Shown here: positions 53,961 to 63,302 of the stretch, in pieces
Layout of the letters: the number at the start of each line of letters is the position of its first letter
How positions within the stretch are numbered: the first letter of the stretch is position 1
From: Rosistilla ulvae
GTDB taxonomy: Bacteria > Planctomycetota > Planctomycetia > Pirellulales > Pirellulaceae
Assembly (NCBI RefSeq): GCF_007741475.1
Contig: NZ_CP036261.1
Coordinates: 3,349,798 to 3,413,797 of the forward strand
DNA length: 64,000 bases
Reading direction: 5' to 3'
Program-made: the position numbers and the translations under genes
Notes under the pieces: model-generated
What the model was told of the DNA's origin: nothing
The model's database searches: none
What the model saw: only the letters and a program-made list of their open reading frames with translations

Positions 53961-55039
53961 AAGACAACTCGCTTGGCATTGCGTTGCTCAACCATGGACG
54001 TAAAAACTTCATCCGAATGGTTGTGGCTTGCCCCCCAACGCCGGAGTATTCGATGCGCCGGCTTTTCCACACTGTATGTCACCACGACAGCAACCAGCAC
54101 GGAAACTAATGCCGCCAGCCATTGCCCACTCCATAGTGGCCAACCGTGCTTGGTGGCGGTGCGAACAATCGCATAGCCGACGTTTTCATGCACTAGATAC
54201 AGCGAATAGGAAATCGTGCCCAACCAAATCAGCCAACGATTCTCTAGCCAGACCAACCACCCCGACGAGGCCGCATAGAGCACTAAGCCCAGAGAGGCAA
54301 TGATCGCTAGCGGATACAACTCGACTCCACGTCCGTACGCGTTTAACAAGCAAAGCATTGCAACGACTGGTAACATCGCAGACCAACGCGTACGGGCTTG
54401 GTAAACCCAAACACCGAAGGTGAACAGGTACAGATGGCGAAGCAGGGGGAAATAAAGCGGCAACTTCCACCATCCGGGCACCCGGTCCCAAGCCTGAGGA
54501 AATACAGCCAAAGTATCGAACAGCACGACAGCCGCCATCGCCCAAGGCAACCATTGAATCCGACGGATCGCGAGCGTAAGCGCGACGCAAAGGTAGAACA
54601 ACAACTCAATATACAACGTCCAAAACGAACTATTGACGTTTGGAACGTCCCATGCGGTCTGCAGCATCGTGACATTCGCAATCACAACACCAAGAGAAAG
54701 TGGCCTTTCGGGGACCAAACCGGAGACGAGGACCGCAGCGACAGACAACAACAATGCTACCCAATAGGCAGGATAGAGACGAGCAAATCTTCCCCACAGG
54801 AAGCGTGTAGAACTGGACTGACGCGAGGCGGACATCAAGATTACAAAGCCACTGATCATAAAGAACAGATGGACTCCGTATTTTCCATCATGAAAACCTG
54901 CAGCCTGGACACCGGACATAGGTGCAAAAACCGTGTAGTGGTACACCACGACTGCAACCGCTGCAAGACCGCGTAACGCGTCAAGCTGCATTAGCCTTGC
55001 TGCAGATTGTCCTTTGACTTTGTTAGTTGGCTGTTCCAT
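53957..55039 (-). CDS. Acyltransferase 3 family membrane protein
   Basis: 360 residues with about ten helices. The family signature appears at the N-terminus (MQLDALRGLAAVAVVVYHY, with the conserved Arg and His) and continues with GKYGVHLFFMISGFVILMSAS and FLWGRFARLYPAYWVALL. Such proteins (OafA/ExoZ type) move acetyl or succinyl groups across the membrane onto glycans. In this locus it probably O-acetylates the exopolysaccharide. It overlaps the GT4 gene downstream by 4 nt. Confidence 0.94.
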   Translation of the reverse strand: MEQPTNKVKGQSAARLMQLDALRGLAAVAVVVYHYTVFAPMSGVQAAGFHDGKYGVHLFFMISGFVILMSASRQSSSTRFLWGRFARLYPAYWVALLLSVAAVLVSGLVPERPLSLGVVIANVTMLQTAWDVPNVNSSFWTLYIELLFYLCVALTLAIRRIQWLPWAMAAVVLFDTLAVFPQAWDRVPGWWKLPLYFPLLRHLYLFTFGVWVYQARTRWSAMLPVVAMLCLLNAYGRGVELYPLAIIASLGLVLYAASSGWLVWLENRWLIWLGTISYSLYLVHENVGYAIVRTATKHGWPLWSGQWLAALVSVLVAVVVTYSVEKPAHRILRRWGASHNHSDEVFTSMVEQRNAKRVVL

Positions 55040-55100
55040 AAAATGTCGGGGACATCAACCACCACTCATGCCACGGGGGCATCGCAAGCGTTGAACCGGG

Positions 55101-56261
55101 TCACGCTTCTGGATCCGAACAGGACGAGTTGTTGCTACCTCTACAATCCTGACGAAGTAGGGTACGGTAAAGACTTAAAAGCTCAGGAACTCTTGCGACA
55201 GAATTAAACTTTGTCGCGACACGTTCACGACCTCTCCTCCCCACTTCCTCTAGTGCTAGACGGTCTTCGAGCATCCTAGCTAACCTCTCAGTCAATTCAT
55301 CGATATCGCCATTGGCAACAACCTGGCGTGGATCCCCAACGACCTCGGCTACTGACCCACCTTCATATCCTACCACTGGCTTACCACACGCCATCGCCTC
55401 GCATACGCTGTTGCCAAAGGTCTCCAGTTCACTGGTACTGACAAAAATATCCATTGACTGCAGAACGGGTTCGATATCATCGACGTGTCCGGTTCGGAGA
55501 ATCCAAGCGTCGGCATTAAGAGATGTGATCATTGCATTGATTTGCTTCCAATAGTCTTCCAGGCCAGGAACGGCACCGCCCGCGATCATCCCGACCACAT
55601 GAGGATATCTGCATCGCAACTGACGGATAATTTCCACGAAGTCCTCCAACCGCTTTACCGGCCGAAAAGCACTCGCAGTGCCAACCACAAGAGTTTCACT
55701 ACCAATGTCATGTTGGGATCGGAGCAATTCACGCTCGGAGGCGCGGCGGCCAAAGTCCCGCAAGTCAAGGCCTAACCTTACTACGCGCTGTCGATCAGAA
55801 GGAACCACTCCCTTGACGATTGGCGCACAACGCTTTTGCTGGTTCAAGCTTGTCCACAACAACGCCGCGGGAGCACCGTAGGAACCGAACATCCAATCCG
55901 CCAACTTTCGATCAATATCAAAACGAACATGACAAACAACCGGTTTTCGTATCAGACGCCCTAAGAGGGCCCCAAACGGATACACGTTGTGCTCGTTGCA
56001 ATGGATGATATCAGCGTTCTTTCCCCATACTGCGACACGTGCCTGGGCGCCTGCGGCGGCCCAAGGCCGACGTCGGTCGAACCAAGGCAAACTGGAATTT
56101 AGTGTCGCAATGCCTTTAGCCGTAAGAGTCTGGGACAATCTTCCCGTCGGACAGACCACGCGCACCTCATGCCCTTCTCGCTGAATTTCCTCCGCCCAAG
56201 TCAATAGCGCGCGCGCCGTACTCCCTAGATTTGGATTGTTGGTAAGGAACAGGATATTCAT
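55101..56261 (-). CDS. Glycosyltransferase, GT4 family
   Basis: 386 residues. The acceptor loop reads FLTNNPNLGSTARALLTWAEEI; the donor domain has LVVGTASAFRPVKRLEDFVEII, GMIAGGAVPGLEDYW and STSELETFGNSVCEAMACGKPVVGYEGGSVAEVVGD (E-x7-E). A retaining GT4 for EPS. It starts 4 nt inside the end of the FkbM gene (ATGA-type overlap at 56258-56261). The base composition is lower in GC than the genes before 48 kb. Confidence 0.93.
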   Translation of the reverse strand: MNILFLTNNPNLGSTARALLTWAEEIQREGHEVRVVCPTGRLSQTLTAKGIATLNSSLPWFDRRRPWAAAGAQARVAVWGKNADIIHCNEHNVYPFGALLGRLIRKPVVCHVRFDIDRKLADWMFGSYGAPAALLWTSLNQQKRCAPIVKGVVPSDRQRVVRLGLDLRDFGRRASERELLRSQHDIGSETLVVGTASAFRPVKRLEDFVEIIRQLRCRYPHVVGMIAGGAVPGLEDYWKQINAMITSLNADAWILRTGHVDDIEPVLQSMDIFVSTSELETFGNSVCEAMACGKPVVGYEGGSVAEVVGDPRQVVANGDIDELTERLARMLEDRLALEEVGRRGRERVATKFNSVARVPELLSLYRTLLRQDCRGSNNSSCSDPEA

Positions 56262-57178
56262 ACAGAAGCACCGTTAACATCCACAAGATCGCTAAGCGTG
56301 GCGGGTGGCGATCCAGGAAAAGCAACGATATTAAACTGTGCGTTCCCGTGGGCGTCTACGTTTGCGAGCAATTTGATTCGGTCCCATTCAATCCGGTAGC
56401 AGCTGTAACCGAGCTGCTGAAGTTGGCTGACTAAATCAGCGGCATTGTCTCCAAACACCTTTAAGAAAGCTGGAGATAGTTCTAGAACAAGACACGGAGC
56501 AGATTCCCCCCACTGTCCAAGAAGAGCGCTAAGCCCTCGCAACACGCACATCTCGGCCCCTTCGACATCGATCTTTATAATTGACGGGGGATCGTCGACA
56601 GACAATAATTCGTCGAGTCTTATCGTTTCGATCTCCTCGGTCGTTCCGCATGTTTCTAATGGACGTAAACTGGATATTCCTGAATGCTCTCGAGGACCGA
56701 TATTGATACTCGCGTCGCCAGTCACATCGGAGGCAGCTTGCCGTCTGACAGAAATATTCACGCAGCCATTTAAGTCACAATTGCGGACCAAACGGCTTCG
56801 AGTTGATGTGACAGGCTCGAACGCTAGCACCCGCCCATTTTTGCCCTCACATTGCGCCCCAAGCAAAGTGAAATAGCCGATATTTGCGTCAATGTCGATG
56901 AAAAAGCCGTCACGCTGCAGAGTGCGTTTAAGGATCTCTCGTACCATCGTTTCGTAGGTACCTGTCGCGTAAATATGTTGATCCACATAGTCCGACAGAT
57001 CCAGTTCCATTAAAAACCCGTCTGTTGTGCGAACTGTTTTGCGTCCGCGTGGACCACTAGGACGGCGCAAGGCAGCAAGCGTGTGCCGCCGCAGACGCCA
57101 TTTCCCGGGAAAGTGGACGTTCGCACGAACCAACGCCGCATAACAGCCTAATCCGTATTGCTTGAGCACCTTCATCAT
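56258..57178 (-). CDS. FkbM-family methyltransferase
   Basis: 306 residues, SAM-dependent O-methyltransferase fold. Motif I reads FFIDIDANIGYFTLLGAQ, where most FkbM proteins have Gly at the second Asp position, so cofactor binding may differ. Post-I is VLAFEPVTSTRSRLVRN, and the family hallmark IIKIDVEGAEMCVLRG is complete. FkbM-type enzymes methylate sugar hydroxyls in EPS and glycolipids. A 4-nt overlap on each side links it to the GT4 and GT2 neighbours. Confidence 0.9.
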   Translation of the reverse strand: MMKVLKQYGLGCYAALVRANVHFPGKWRLRRHTLAALRRPSGPRGRKTVRTTDGFLMELDLSDYVDQHIYATGTYETMVREILKRTLQRDGFFIDIDANIGYFTLLGAQCEGKNGRVLAFEPVTSTRSRLVRNCDLNGCVNISVRRQAASDVTGDASINIGPREHSGISSLRPLETCGTTEEIETIRLDELLSVDDPPSIIKIDVEGAEMCVLRGLSALLGQWGESAPCLVLELSPAFLKVFGDNAADLVSQLQQLGYSCYRIEWDRIKLLANVDAHGNAQFNIVAFPGSPPATLSDLVDVNGASV

Positions 57179-58221
57179 CCCTTCTCAACCTTCGTCTCTG
57201 CAGACTGTTGGGCATCGGTGGTGCACACTGGCCTTGCTAACGCGAGCAGATAGGTCTTTCGGTATCTCCAATTCCACGGATCAAGCTGAATACTTTTTCG
57301 ATAGGCTGCTATGGCAGCCTGTTTGTCACCGAAACGCCAATGGGAGTGATACCCAAGGTGCCACATGTATAATTTGGCTAGCTTTCTACGCAGGGCTAAC
57401 TTTGACGCGCCCGATAGCGCAACCTGTTCCGACAGTTGTTCGTATCCACGAATTAGCCCCTCCGAAAGTCGGAGCTGCTTGTGCCGTGGTAAATTGAGCG
57501 CGGCGCCCGATGAATTATTATCGTGCACACAGTACTCCACATGAACGCTATCGAAATACGCAAAACGAATATTCGCCGCCAGAGCCCGAATTACGATTAC
57601 CTGGTCTTCCGCTTCGTTGTAAAACTCCGTCGCAAAGCGGCGTCCTTGAAAAAAGCGAGACCGAATTACAGAATTCTGTAATCCCGAGTAGAGCCCGGCG
57701 CCATCCAGCACTGCTTCCATCAAACCGGCCTGCTTCAAGACATACAAATCGTCCCGGCGTTCGACAGGCAGATTTCGAAATTTCCGTGCTCTTCCTCCCT
57801 CCTGAAAACAATTCTCATTCAAAACCCGCTCCGACGCGAAGTCGACGATGCGACTAGCGGAATAGACCCAGTCGACATCCTGATTCAACTCTAGAGCGGT
57901 GACACATTTCTGCAGGTGGTGCGGCAACCACAAGTCATCACTGTCATAGAACGCGACGTACTTACCACGAACGTAGTCGAGCCCGGTGTTTCTGGCGGCG
58001 TATGCCCCTTGGTTCTCCTGGCGTAGGTATCGATACGCTTGAGGCATTCCGTTAACCAGCTTGCGCAGCAGGGGAGCGGTTTGATCGGTACTGCCGTCGT
58101 CGATCACAATCAATTCCCAATCCGTCAACTGCTGCTCGCGGATCGCAGCAATCGCCTTAGGCAGAAAGGAAGCCCGATTGAACGTAGGCAGGATAATACT
58201 GACTAACGGCTGACGGCTCAT
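57175..58221 (-). CDS. Glycosyltransferase, GT2 family
   Basis: 348 residues from the ATG at 58221, whose ATGA overlaps the stop of the upstream gene; an earlier start at 58248 would overlap more. The GT-A core is evident: VSIILPTFNRASFLPKAI, LIVIDDGSTDQTAPLL and the DXD-type FYDSDDLWLPHHL. The C-terminal helices include the WHLGYHSHWRFGDKQAAIAAYRKSI stretch shared with other GT2 proteins of this locus, a tetratricopeptide-like end. Inverting transferase; donor unknown. Confidence 0.93.
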   Translation of the reverse strand: MSRQPLVSIILPTFNRASFLPKAIAAIREQQLTDWELIVIDDGSTDQTAPLLRKLVNGMPQAYRYLRQENQGAYAARNTGLDYVRGKYVAFYDSDDLWLPHHLQKCVTALELNQDVDWVYSASRIVDFASERVLNENCFQEGGRARKFRNLPVERRDDLYVLKQAGLMEAVLDGAGLYSGLQNSVIRSRFFQGRRFATEFYNEAEDQVIVIRALAANIRFAYFDSVHVEYCVHDNNSSGAALNLPRHKQLRLSEGLIRGYEQLSEQVALSGASKLALRRKLAKLYMWHLGYHSHWRFGDKQAAIAAYRKSIQLDPWNWRYRKTYLLALARPVCTTDAQQSAETKVEKG

Positions 58222-59462
58222 CCGCAGGCCTCGAAAATCTCGTCGCACAAACGGTTCATTTGGATCGAAAGCTCATACGATTTACAAATGGTTTCCATCG
58301 CTCGCCTAGAAATTTCCTGCAAATCCGGTCGAGGCGTGCGCATCGCTCTGGTGAGTGTCGCATCATAGTCGGCAGGCTCGATGGAGTGAGCGAGAAAGCC
58401 ATTTTCTTGATGTCGGATTACATCCGGCACACCGCCGACCGGTGTGGCAACCGGAGCACAGCCACATGCCATGGCCTCTAGAAGCCCCAGTGGCAGTCCT
58501 TCCTGACGGCTGGAAAGCAAAAATAAATCAAATGCTGGATACACATTCCATGGCTCGGACGTCGCCCCCATCCAGCGAATCTTGTCTGAAATTGCAGTCG
58601 CTTGCGATTGCTCGATCAACGTTGACTTCAATGGCCCGTCGCCGTAGATCAACAAGTAGGGTGAGGTTTCGATCGAGGCCAATGCAACCGATTCGAACGC
58701 GCGAATAGCAACATCGATGGCCTTCGCATCGACAAACCGACAAACCATTCCGCACACAAGCGCTTGCTCGGGAATCTGTTGCTCTTGCCGGATCTGATCG
58801 CGTCTGCTCGCAACCGGCCGAAACCGATCTGTGGCGACTCCATTCGGGACCGCTACCGTCCGCCTGACCGGATAACCAAACAGACTGACCAATCGATTTC
58901 GCGCCGTACAGCTGACCGCTACAATTCTAGCCGGTCCAATCGACCTGCGCCATCGACGCAAGCGATACGTAAATTGCCAATACCCCAATCGGGGAAAAAA
59001 TCGTCGGTCCGCGTAGACAGGTTGTCTTGGAGCCGTATGTTCAATGGTTACGATCCGGCGCCCGTACAGCCTGGCATATGATTCAAGCTTGCCGGAACCG
59101 GATCCCAAGCCGCCCTTCGGGCATACATATATGTCGGCCGCGTAGTTCCTGAACAGTCGCCGACATGCCGCCCAAGACATATCCTCTGCGAGCGGAAACT
59201 CATCGATCGGAACCTCGGACGCGTCGACGCCGTGTAAGCGTAAGAAATTTAACAGAGCACTTCGCTGACCTGCCTTGACAACGAGGGCCACCCGTTCGCA
59301 ACGTTGCCGGAGGCATTCGACCAATTGAATCGAATGCAACTCGGCTCCTCCTTTGTAGCCGTCAAAGAACAGCAACACGCAAACAGACCGTCCGGACATC
59401 TCAGCGATTGCCTTGGGGGAAACGCCGCAATCAACTGCATTTCCTGAATGCTGCAACGGCAT
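58218..59462 (-). CDS. Glycosyltransferase, GT4 family
   Basis: 414 residues from the ATG at 59462, which shares one base with the stop of the upstream GT2 (TGATG); the frame is open 31 codons further. Acceptor domain: CVLLFFDGYKGGAELHSIQLVECL. Donor domain: GMVCRFVDAKAIDVAIRAF, YLLIYGDGPLKSTLIEQ and LSSRQEGLPLGLLEAMACGCAPVATPVGGVPDVI (E-x7-E). Retaining GT4, sugar unknown. A 20-residue unstructured N-terminus precedes the first strand, so Met at about residue 22 is another possible start. Confidence 0.92.
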   Translation of the reverse strand: MPLQHSGNAVDCGVSPKAIAEMSGRSVCVLLFFDGYKGGAELHSIQLVECLRQRCERVALVVKAGQRSALLNFLRLHGVDASEVPIDEFPLAEDMSWAACRRLFRNYAADIYVCPKGGLGSGSGKLESYARLYGRRIVTIEHTAPRQPVYADRRFFPRLGYWQFTYRLRRWRRSIGPARIVAVSCTARNRLVSLFGYPVRRTVAVPNGVATDRFRPVASRRDQIRQEQQIPEQALVCGMVCRFVDAKAIDVAIRAFESVALASIETSPYLLIYGDGPLKSTLIEQSQATAISDKIRWMGATSEPWNVYPAFDLFLLSSRQEGLPLGLLEAMACGCAPVATPVGGVPDVIRHQENGFLAHSIEPADYDATLTRAMRTPRPDLQEISRRAMETICKSYELSIQMNRLCDEIFEACG

Positions 59463-60469
59463 CACCGCAGCCACCCTTGCCGCAGATAGCTCAACAAATA
59501 GGTCTTCCAAAAACGCAGATTTCTTGGCTCCCACCTCATGGCTCGTCGAAAGCACGAACGAGCTTCTGCATAATGCTTCTGTTGCAAATGTCCATGATAC
59601 CCAATCTGCCAGAATCGCCCCGCCGCCATCATGTGACGGATTCTTCGCCGCTGATCTACCGTTAGCTCAAACGACGCCAGCGTTTTCTCGCCCAAACCTT
59701 CAAGGTCCTCATAGAGTCGGATCAGTTCGTGGGCAGAAAGTTGTCTACCGCCTGCCGAGGTTGTGTTTGCATCATGAGCCCACATGATCGCGTGCGGATC
59801 GAACAGCCGAAGCACCCCGAGGCCACGATCGGCCAATGAAGCAAAAAAGAAACCATCTTCACCGATCCGCAAATCCTCGGGAAATCGAGTGTCCCCCAAG
59901 GCTTCGCGGCGAATCACAAACGTTTGGATTTCCAATGGCCCTTTGCCTTGAATGTAGGACTCAAGCACTTCCGCCGCCTGCAAAACAACCTGCTCGCCAA
60001 CACCATCGGGATTCAGTTCACCGCCAACCCCAAGACTCGCTCCAAACGTCTCGCCGGTCGCTTCCAGACGCCTTTCTGCGGATGCGGAACAGGCCTGGAC
60101 GGCCCCGTCGTACTGATCGAGCGCAACCAACGATTTTTCGAGGTGCGATGGCATCCATTCGTCGTCACTGTCCAGAAACGCAACATAATCTCCTCGCGCG
60201 GCATCAATCCCCGTGTTGCGGGCGCCGGAGACCCCTTTTCCGCGGCAATTGCGGAGCACTTGGATGCGGGCATCCTCTGCCGCGAAGGATTCCAGCAACG
60301 CCATCGATTGATCCGTGCTGCCATCATCCACCACGAGCAATTCCCAGTCTTGAAAGGTCTGGTTTTGCACCGACGCGATCGACCGCGGCAACCACCGCTC
60401 GCGATTGAACGTTGGGATGATCACGGTGATCCGAGGTGCCAGCTTAACAGGATCGCGATTTTCAGCCAT
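59462..60469 (-). CDS. Glycosyltransferase, GT2 family
   Basis: 335 residues, start ATG at 60469. GT-A core: ITVIIPTFNRERWLPRSIASVQNQTFQDWE, LLVVDDGSTDQSMALL and the metal-binding FLDSDDEWMPSHL. The C-terminus has WQIGYHGHLQQKHYAEARSCFRRAM, a stretch shared in form with the GT2 at 57175-58221. The pseudogene at 61740-62165 is a close relative of this gene. Inverting transferase in the EPS locus; donor unknown. Confidence 0.94.
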   Translation of the reverse strand: MAENRDPVKLAPRITVIIPTFNRERWLPRSIASVQNQTFQDWELLVVDDGSTDQSMALLESFAAEDARIQVLRNCRGKGVSGARNTGIDAARGDYVAFLDSDDEWMPSHLEKSLVALDQYDGAVQACSASAERRLEATGETFGASLGVGGELNPDGVGEQVVLQAAEVLESYIQGKGPLEIQTFVIRREALGDTRFPEDLRIGEDGFFFASLADRGLGVLRLFDPHAIMWAHDANTTSAGGRQLSAHELIRLYEDLEGLGEKTLASFELTVDQRRRIRHMMAAGRFWQIGYHGHLQQKHYAEARSCFRRAMRWEPRNLRFWKTYLLSYLRQGWLR

Positions 60470-60699
60470 CGTTATTGCTCGAATTGAGCCGGAACTGCGT
60501 CACAAGGGGAGGGGAGGAAATAGAGAAATCACTTCGCAACCTTTGTTTTGGGCTTTTATACAAAGCCTAGCCCCCGGCAGCACAAAACTGGATGAACCAC
60601 ACGAACACCTACTTACTGACGGCCGTTCGGCACTCGACAGCCAGACCACTTCGTGACTCTTACCCCGCACAAAGTCAAACCAGTCAGTTCCAACGAGGG

Positions 60700-61581
60700 T
60701 TAGCAATTACCATGCAGGCCAGGCAATCGACGAGCAATTGCCTCATCCTCACACGGAATAAACAGATAGTTACTCAAGGATAATTCACCGTGAGTTTCGA
60801 TTCCATTTTGCAAGCTGGCAACAGTCCCATCGTCGAAGGCACGGTAAATACAATAACTATGGCGTTCCAATACTGACTGCAATTCGTCTGTTCTGCGCCG
60901 TCGTTCTCGTCCTCGATCAGACAAATCCTCGTACACGGGTAGCACTTCACAACAGATAAAAGGGCGGGTCCGAGCAATTGTACTCCCAAGGCCTTTCAAC
61001 ACGCCTAACTCTCCACCTTCCACGTCAATTTTAACAACCGCGATACCGTCAATGCCTATCTCCGCCAGCAAATCATCACCTCTCATCACCGGAACGTACT
61101 TGCTCATTGAATAAAAGCTCTCGTCCCGAAACCCGCGGATGGCACTCGCCGACGAATCGAGATCATGCTGCAGGAACAACTCAACGAGAGCGGAGTTCTC
61201 CGCCATTCCGACAGATACAACATTTGCATTTGCAAGACCATTTAAGGCAATTATCTTATTGGCGTATGTTGCCGCAGCCGGATTCGGCTCAAATCCGTAA
61301 TACCCACTACTTGAATTGAGGCTCATCCATTTGACGAGCGTCTGGCCAACGTTGACTCCCACATCAATAAAGGCTCCCGTTTTACTTTCGACCAAGACTT
61401 TCAAAATCGGGGTCAACCAATTTTCTCTCTCCACCGCATTTCTAAGTCCAGAAGCTAACTCTGATGGAACAAGAATTTCGCTCCCATGAAGGACAAATTT
61501 CTGCGTGGCGTCTATTGTTTTGGACAACCCGCAGTATTCGAGTAACTTTGACGCAAATTGTTTGGCGACGTTGTTCATCAT
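60700..61581 (-). CDS. FkbM-family methyltransferase
   Basis: 293 residues from the second ATG region at 61581. Motif I is complete (GAFIDVGVNVGQTLVKW), followed by YYGFEPNPAAATYANKI and the FkbM hallmark AVVKIDVEGGELGVLKGL. It probably O-methylates an EPS sugar. The gap of 230 nt to the GT2 downstream shows no gene. Lower GC than the rest of the locus. Confidence 0.92.
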   Translation of the reverse strand: MMNNVAKQFASKLLEYCGLSKTIDATQKFVLHGSEILVPSELASGLRNAVERENWLTPILKVLVESKTGAFIDVGVNVGQTLVKWMSLNSSSGYYGFEPNPAAATYANKIIALNGLANANVVSVGMAENSALVELFLQHDLDSSASAIRGFRDESFYSMSKYVPVMRGDDLLAEIGIDGIAVVKIDVEGGELGVLKGLGSTIARTRPFICCEVLPVYEDLSDRGRERRRRTDELQSVLERHSYCIYRAFDDGTVASLQNGIETHGELSLSNYLFIPCEDEAIARRLPGLHGNC

Positions 61582-61739
61582 GGTGCTTTCGGGAATGCAG
61601 CTGCAACCTTATTCTTGGCGAGGCAGTACTGCCCCATAATACTATTTCTATTCGAGTTACCCACCCCAAGAGCAAGCAACGCTTTCGCTTGGCTTTGGTT
61701 GCTGCCCCTTACAGGTGTGAAGCGACAGTGAAGCACTCT

Positions 61740-62165
61740 TCGCACAATTGCCCCTTTACGAACAGAGAGCCGTCAGAGCTACGGCGTCGCTCCACAACGG
61801 CGCAAGTCGCAACGCACCCGCTATCGCCCTTCAACAAAAAGCCCTTTGACGCGGAAAAATGGAGCGGCATCCATTCATCGTCGCTATAGAGAAACGCTTC
61901 AAACTCACCTCGCGCGGCATCGCTTCCCGCATTGCGCGTTCCGGCAACGCCTTTGCAACGTTGACTACGAAGCGGTCGAATGCGTTAGTCTTTTTCAGCC
62001 AATTCGTATCGTAGCCCCAAACTCCCATCCGTACTGCCATTTTCTACAACCAGCATTTCCCAATCTTGAAAAGTCTGGTTCTGCACCGACGCTATCAACC
62101 TGAGCAAGCAACGCTCGGGATTGAAAGTGGGATGGTCACCGATACTAAGGGAGCCCCCGAATCGG
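61740..62165 (-). pseudogene. Degraded GT2 glycosyltransferase remnant
   Basis: In one minus-strand frame the sequence reads HPTFNPERCLLRLIASVQNQTFQDWE, MLVVENGSTDGS, AEKD, a TAA stop (near 61984), then CKGVAGTRNAGSDAARGEFEAF and LYSDDEWMPLHF before losing similarity. It aligns stepwise with the GT2 at 59462-60469 (ASVQNQTFQDWELLVV, GVSGARNTGIDAARGDYVAF, LDSDDEWMPSHL). The start is also damaged, with one base missing just before PTFN, and the rest of the enzyme is gone. It is a dead duplicate, bounds approximate. Confidence 0.8.
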
Positions 62166-62216
62166 ATTGTCCTAGCCCTGCGCCCGCCGCCCCGGTCGAC
62201 GATGAATGTTGTACGC

Positions 62217-63173
62217 TCACTCGCAAAGACTGTGGCTGCTCGATTTCGCAACGGAATTCTGGCGCCACTTGACTTGGACACAGTCCTTCGCGATCGACAA
62301 GGCCTCACGGAAGGTCGTAGAAGCCCAAACTCCACCCACAATCGCGTCTCGGAGATGCTTGCCACAATAATGCACCGCTCCCTGATGCATCGCGATTCTG
62401 GCACAACGAAGGTGAAACATGCTCCGTCGCTCCCGCAAGGTCCGGGGGGGACCTAGCAATTGGCTAGGCGACCACTCGACCCCCAGTACAGCAAGGGATT
62501 GCTGCAAAGCGATCAGCTCGTCCTCGGTACAGCTTTGATTTGCACTCGCGGGATGTTGTCGGTACTGGATCGCTGGCCACGAAACATTTGCCAAAAGGCC
62601 AATGCTACTAAGCCTTAAAAAAAACTCAATATCCTCGCCGTACTTCAGTGTAAGGTTATATCCGCCAACAGAGTCTACCGCGGATCTGTGAAACATGCTG
62701 GCGCCCTGCGTAAGCGCATCCCCATCGCCCGTCCGCAGGCGGTCCACAATCCCTTGATGATCATGTAAGTGCACCGATCCTGCAATTTCCATACCATAGG
62801 GGCAGATCTTGATGTGCTCTGCTCCCACGCAAACAACATCAGGATGATCCTCCAAAAAACGAAAGTGTCTTTCCAACCGCCAGGGGAACGCGATGTCATC
62901 CGGATCCATCATCGCAATGTATTTACCGCGCGAGATGTCAATGCCTCGCTGGCGAGTAACGGCGCGTCCCATATTCAACTGATGAACAACACGAATTCGA
63001 TGATCCTGAGCAGCCAAGGCATCGAGTATTGCGCCGGAGCGATCACATGAACCATCATCTAAAGCGACGATTTCAAAGTCACTCAATGTCTGCCGCAGCA
63101 AGCTATTGATTGCCTCAGCGACAAACGGTTGCTGGTTATAAACGGGAACGACGACTGAGACTGTAGGTGTCAT
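62217..63173 (-). CDS. Glycosyltransferase, GT2 family
   Basis: 318 residues, ATG at 63173. GT-A core: VSVVVPVYNQQPFVAEAINSLLRQT, VALDDGSCDRSGAIL and the DXD-type MMDPDDIAFPWRLERHF. The middle has QGASMFHRSAVDSVGGYNLTLKYGEDIEFFLRL, typical acceptor-side sequence. Inverting transferase, sugar unknown. It is the intact gene directly upstream of the GT2 remnant. Confidence 0.93.
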   Translation of the reverse strand: MTPTVSVVVPVYNQQPFVAEAINSLLRQTLSDFEIVALDDGSCDRSGAILDALAAQDHRIRVVHQLNMGRAVTRQRGIDISRGKYIAMMDPDDIAFPWRLERHFRFLEDHPDVVCVGAEHIKICPYGMEIAGSVHLHDHQGIVDRLRTGDGDALTQGASMFHRSAVDSVGGYNLTLKYGEDIEFFLRLSSIGLLANVSWPAIQYRQHPASANQSCTEDELIALQQSLAVLGVEWSPSQLLGPPRTLRERRSMFHLRCARIAMHQGAVHYCGKHLRDAIVGGVWASTTFREALSIAKDCVQVKWRQNSVAKSSSHSLCE

Positions 63174-63302
63174 AGAAATCGAAATGCGATGACTTGGGAA
63201 ACGGAGGCATCTCGGATCAGCGGTGAATCAAGACCATGTCGCCGCCAGCCTTCAAGTACAACAACGCTCCACACACACCTAGCAGCCCAATCGAGAAATA
63301 GC

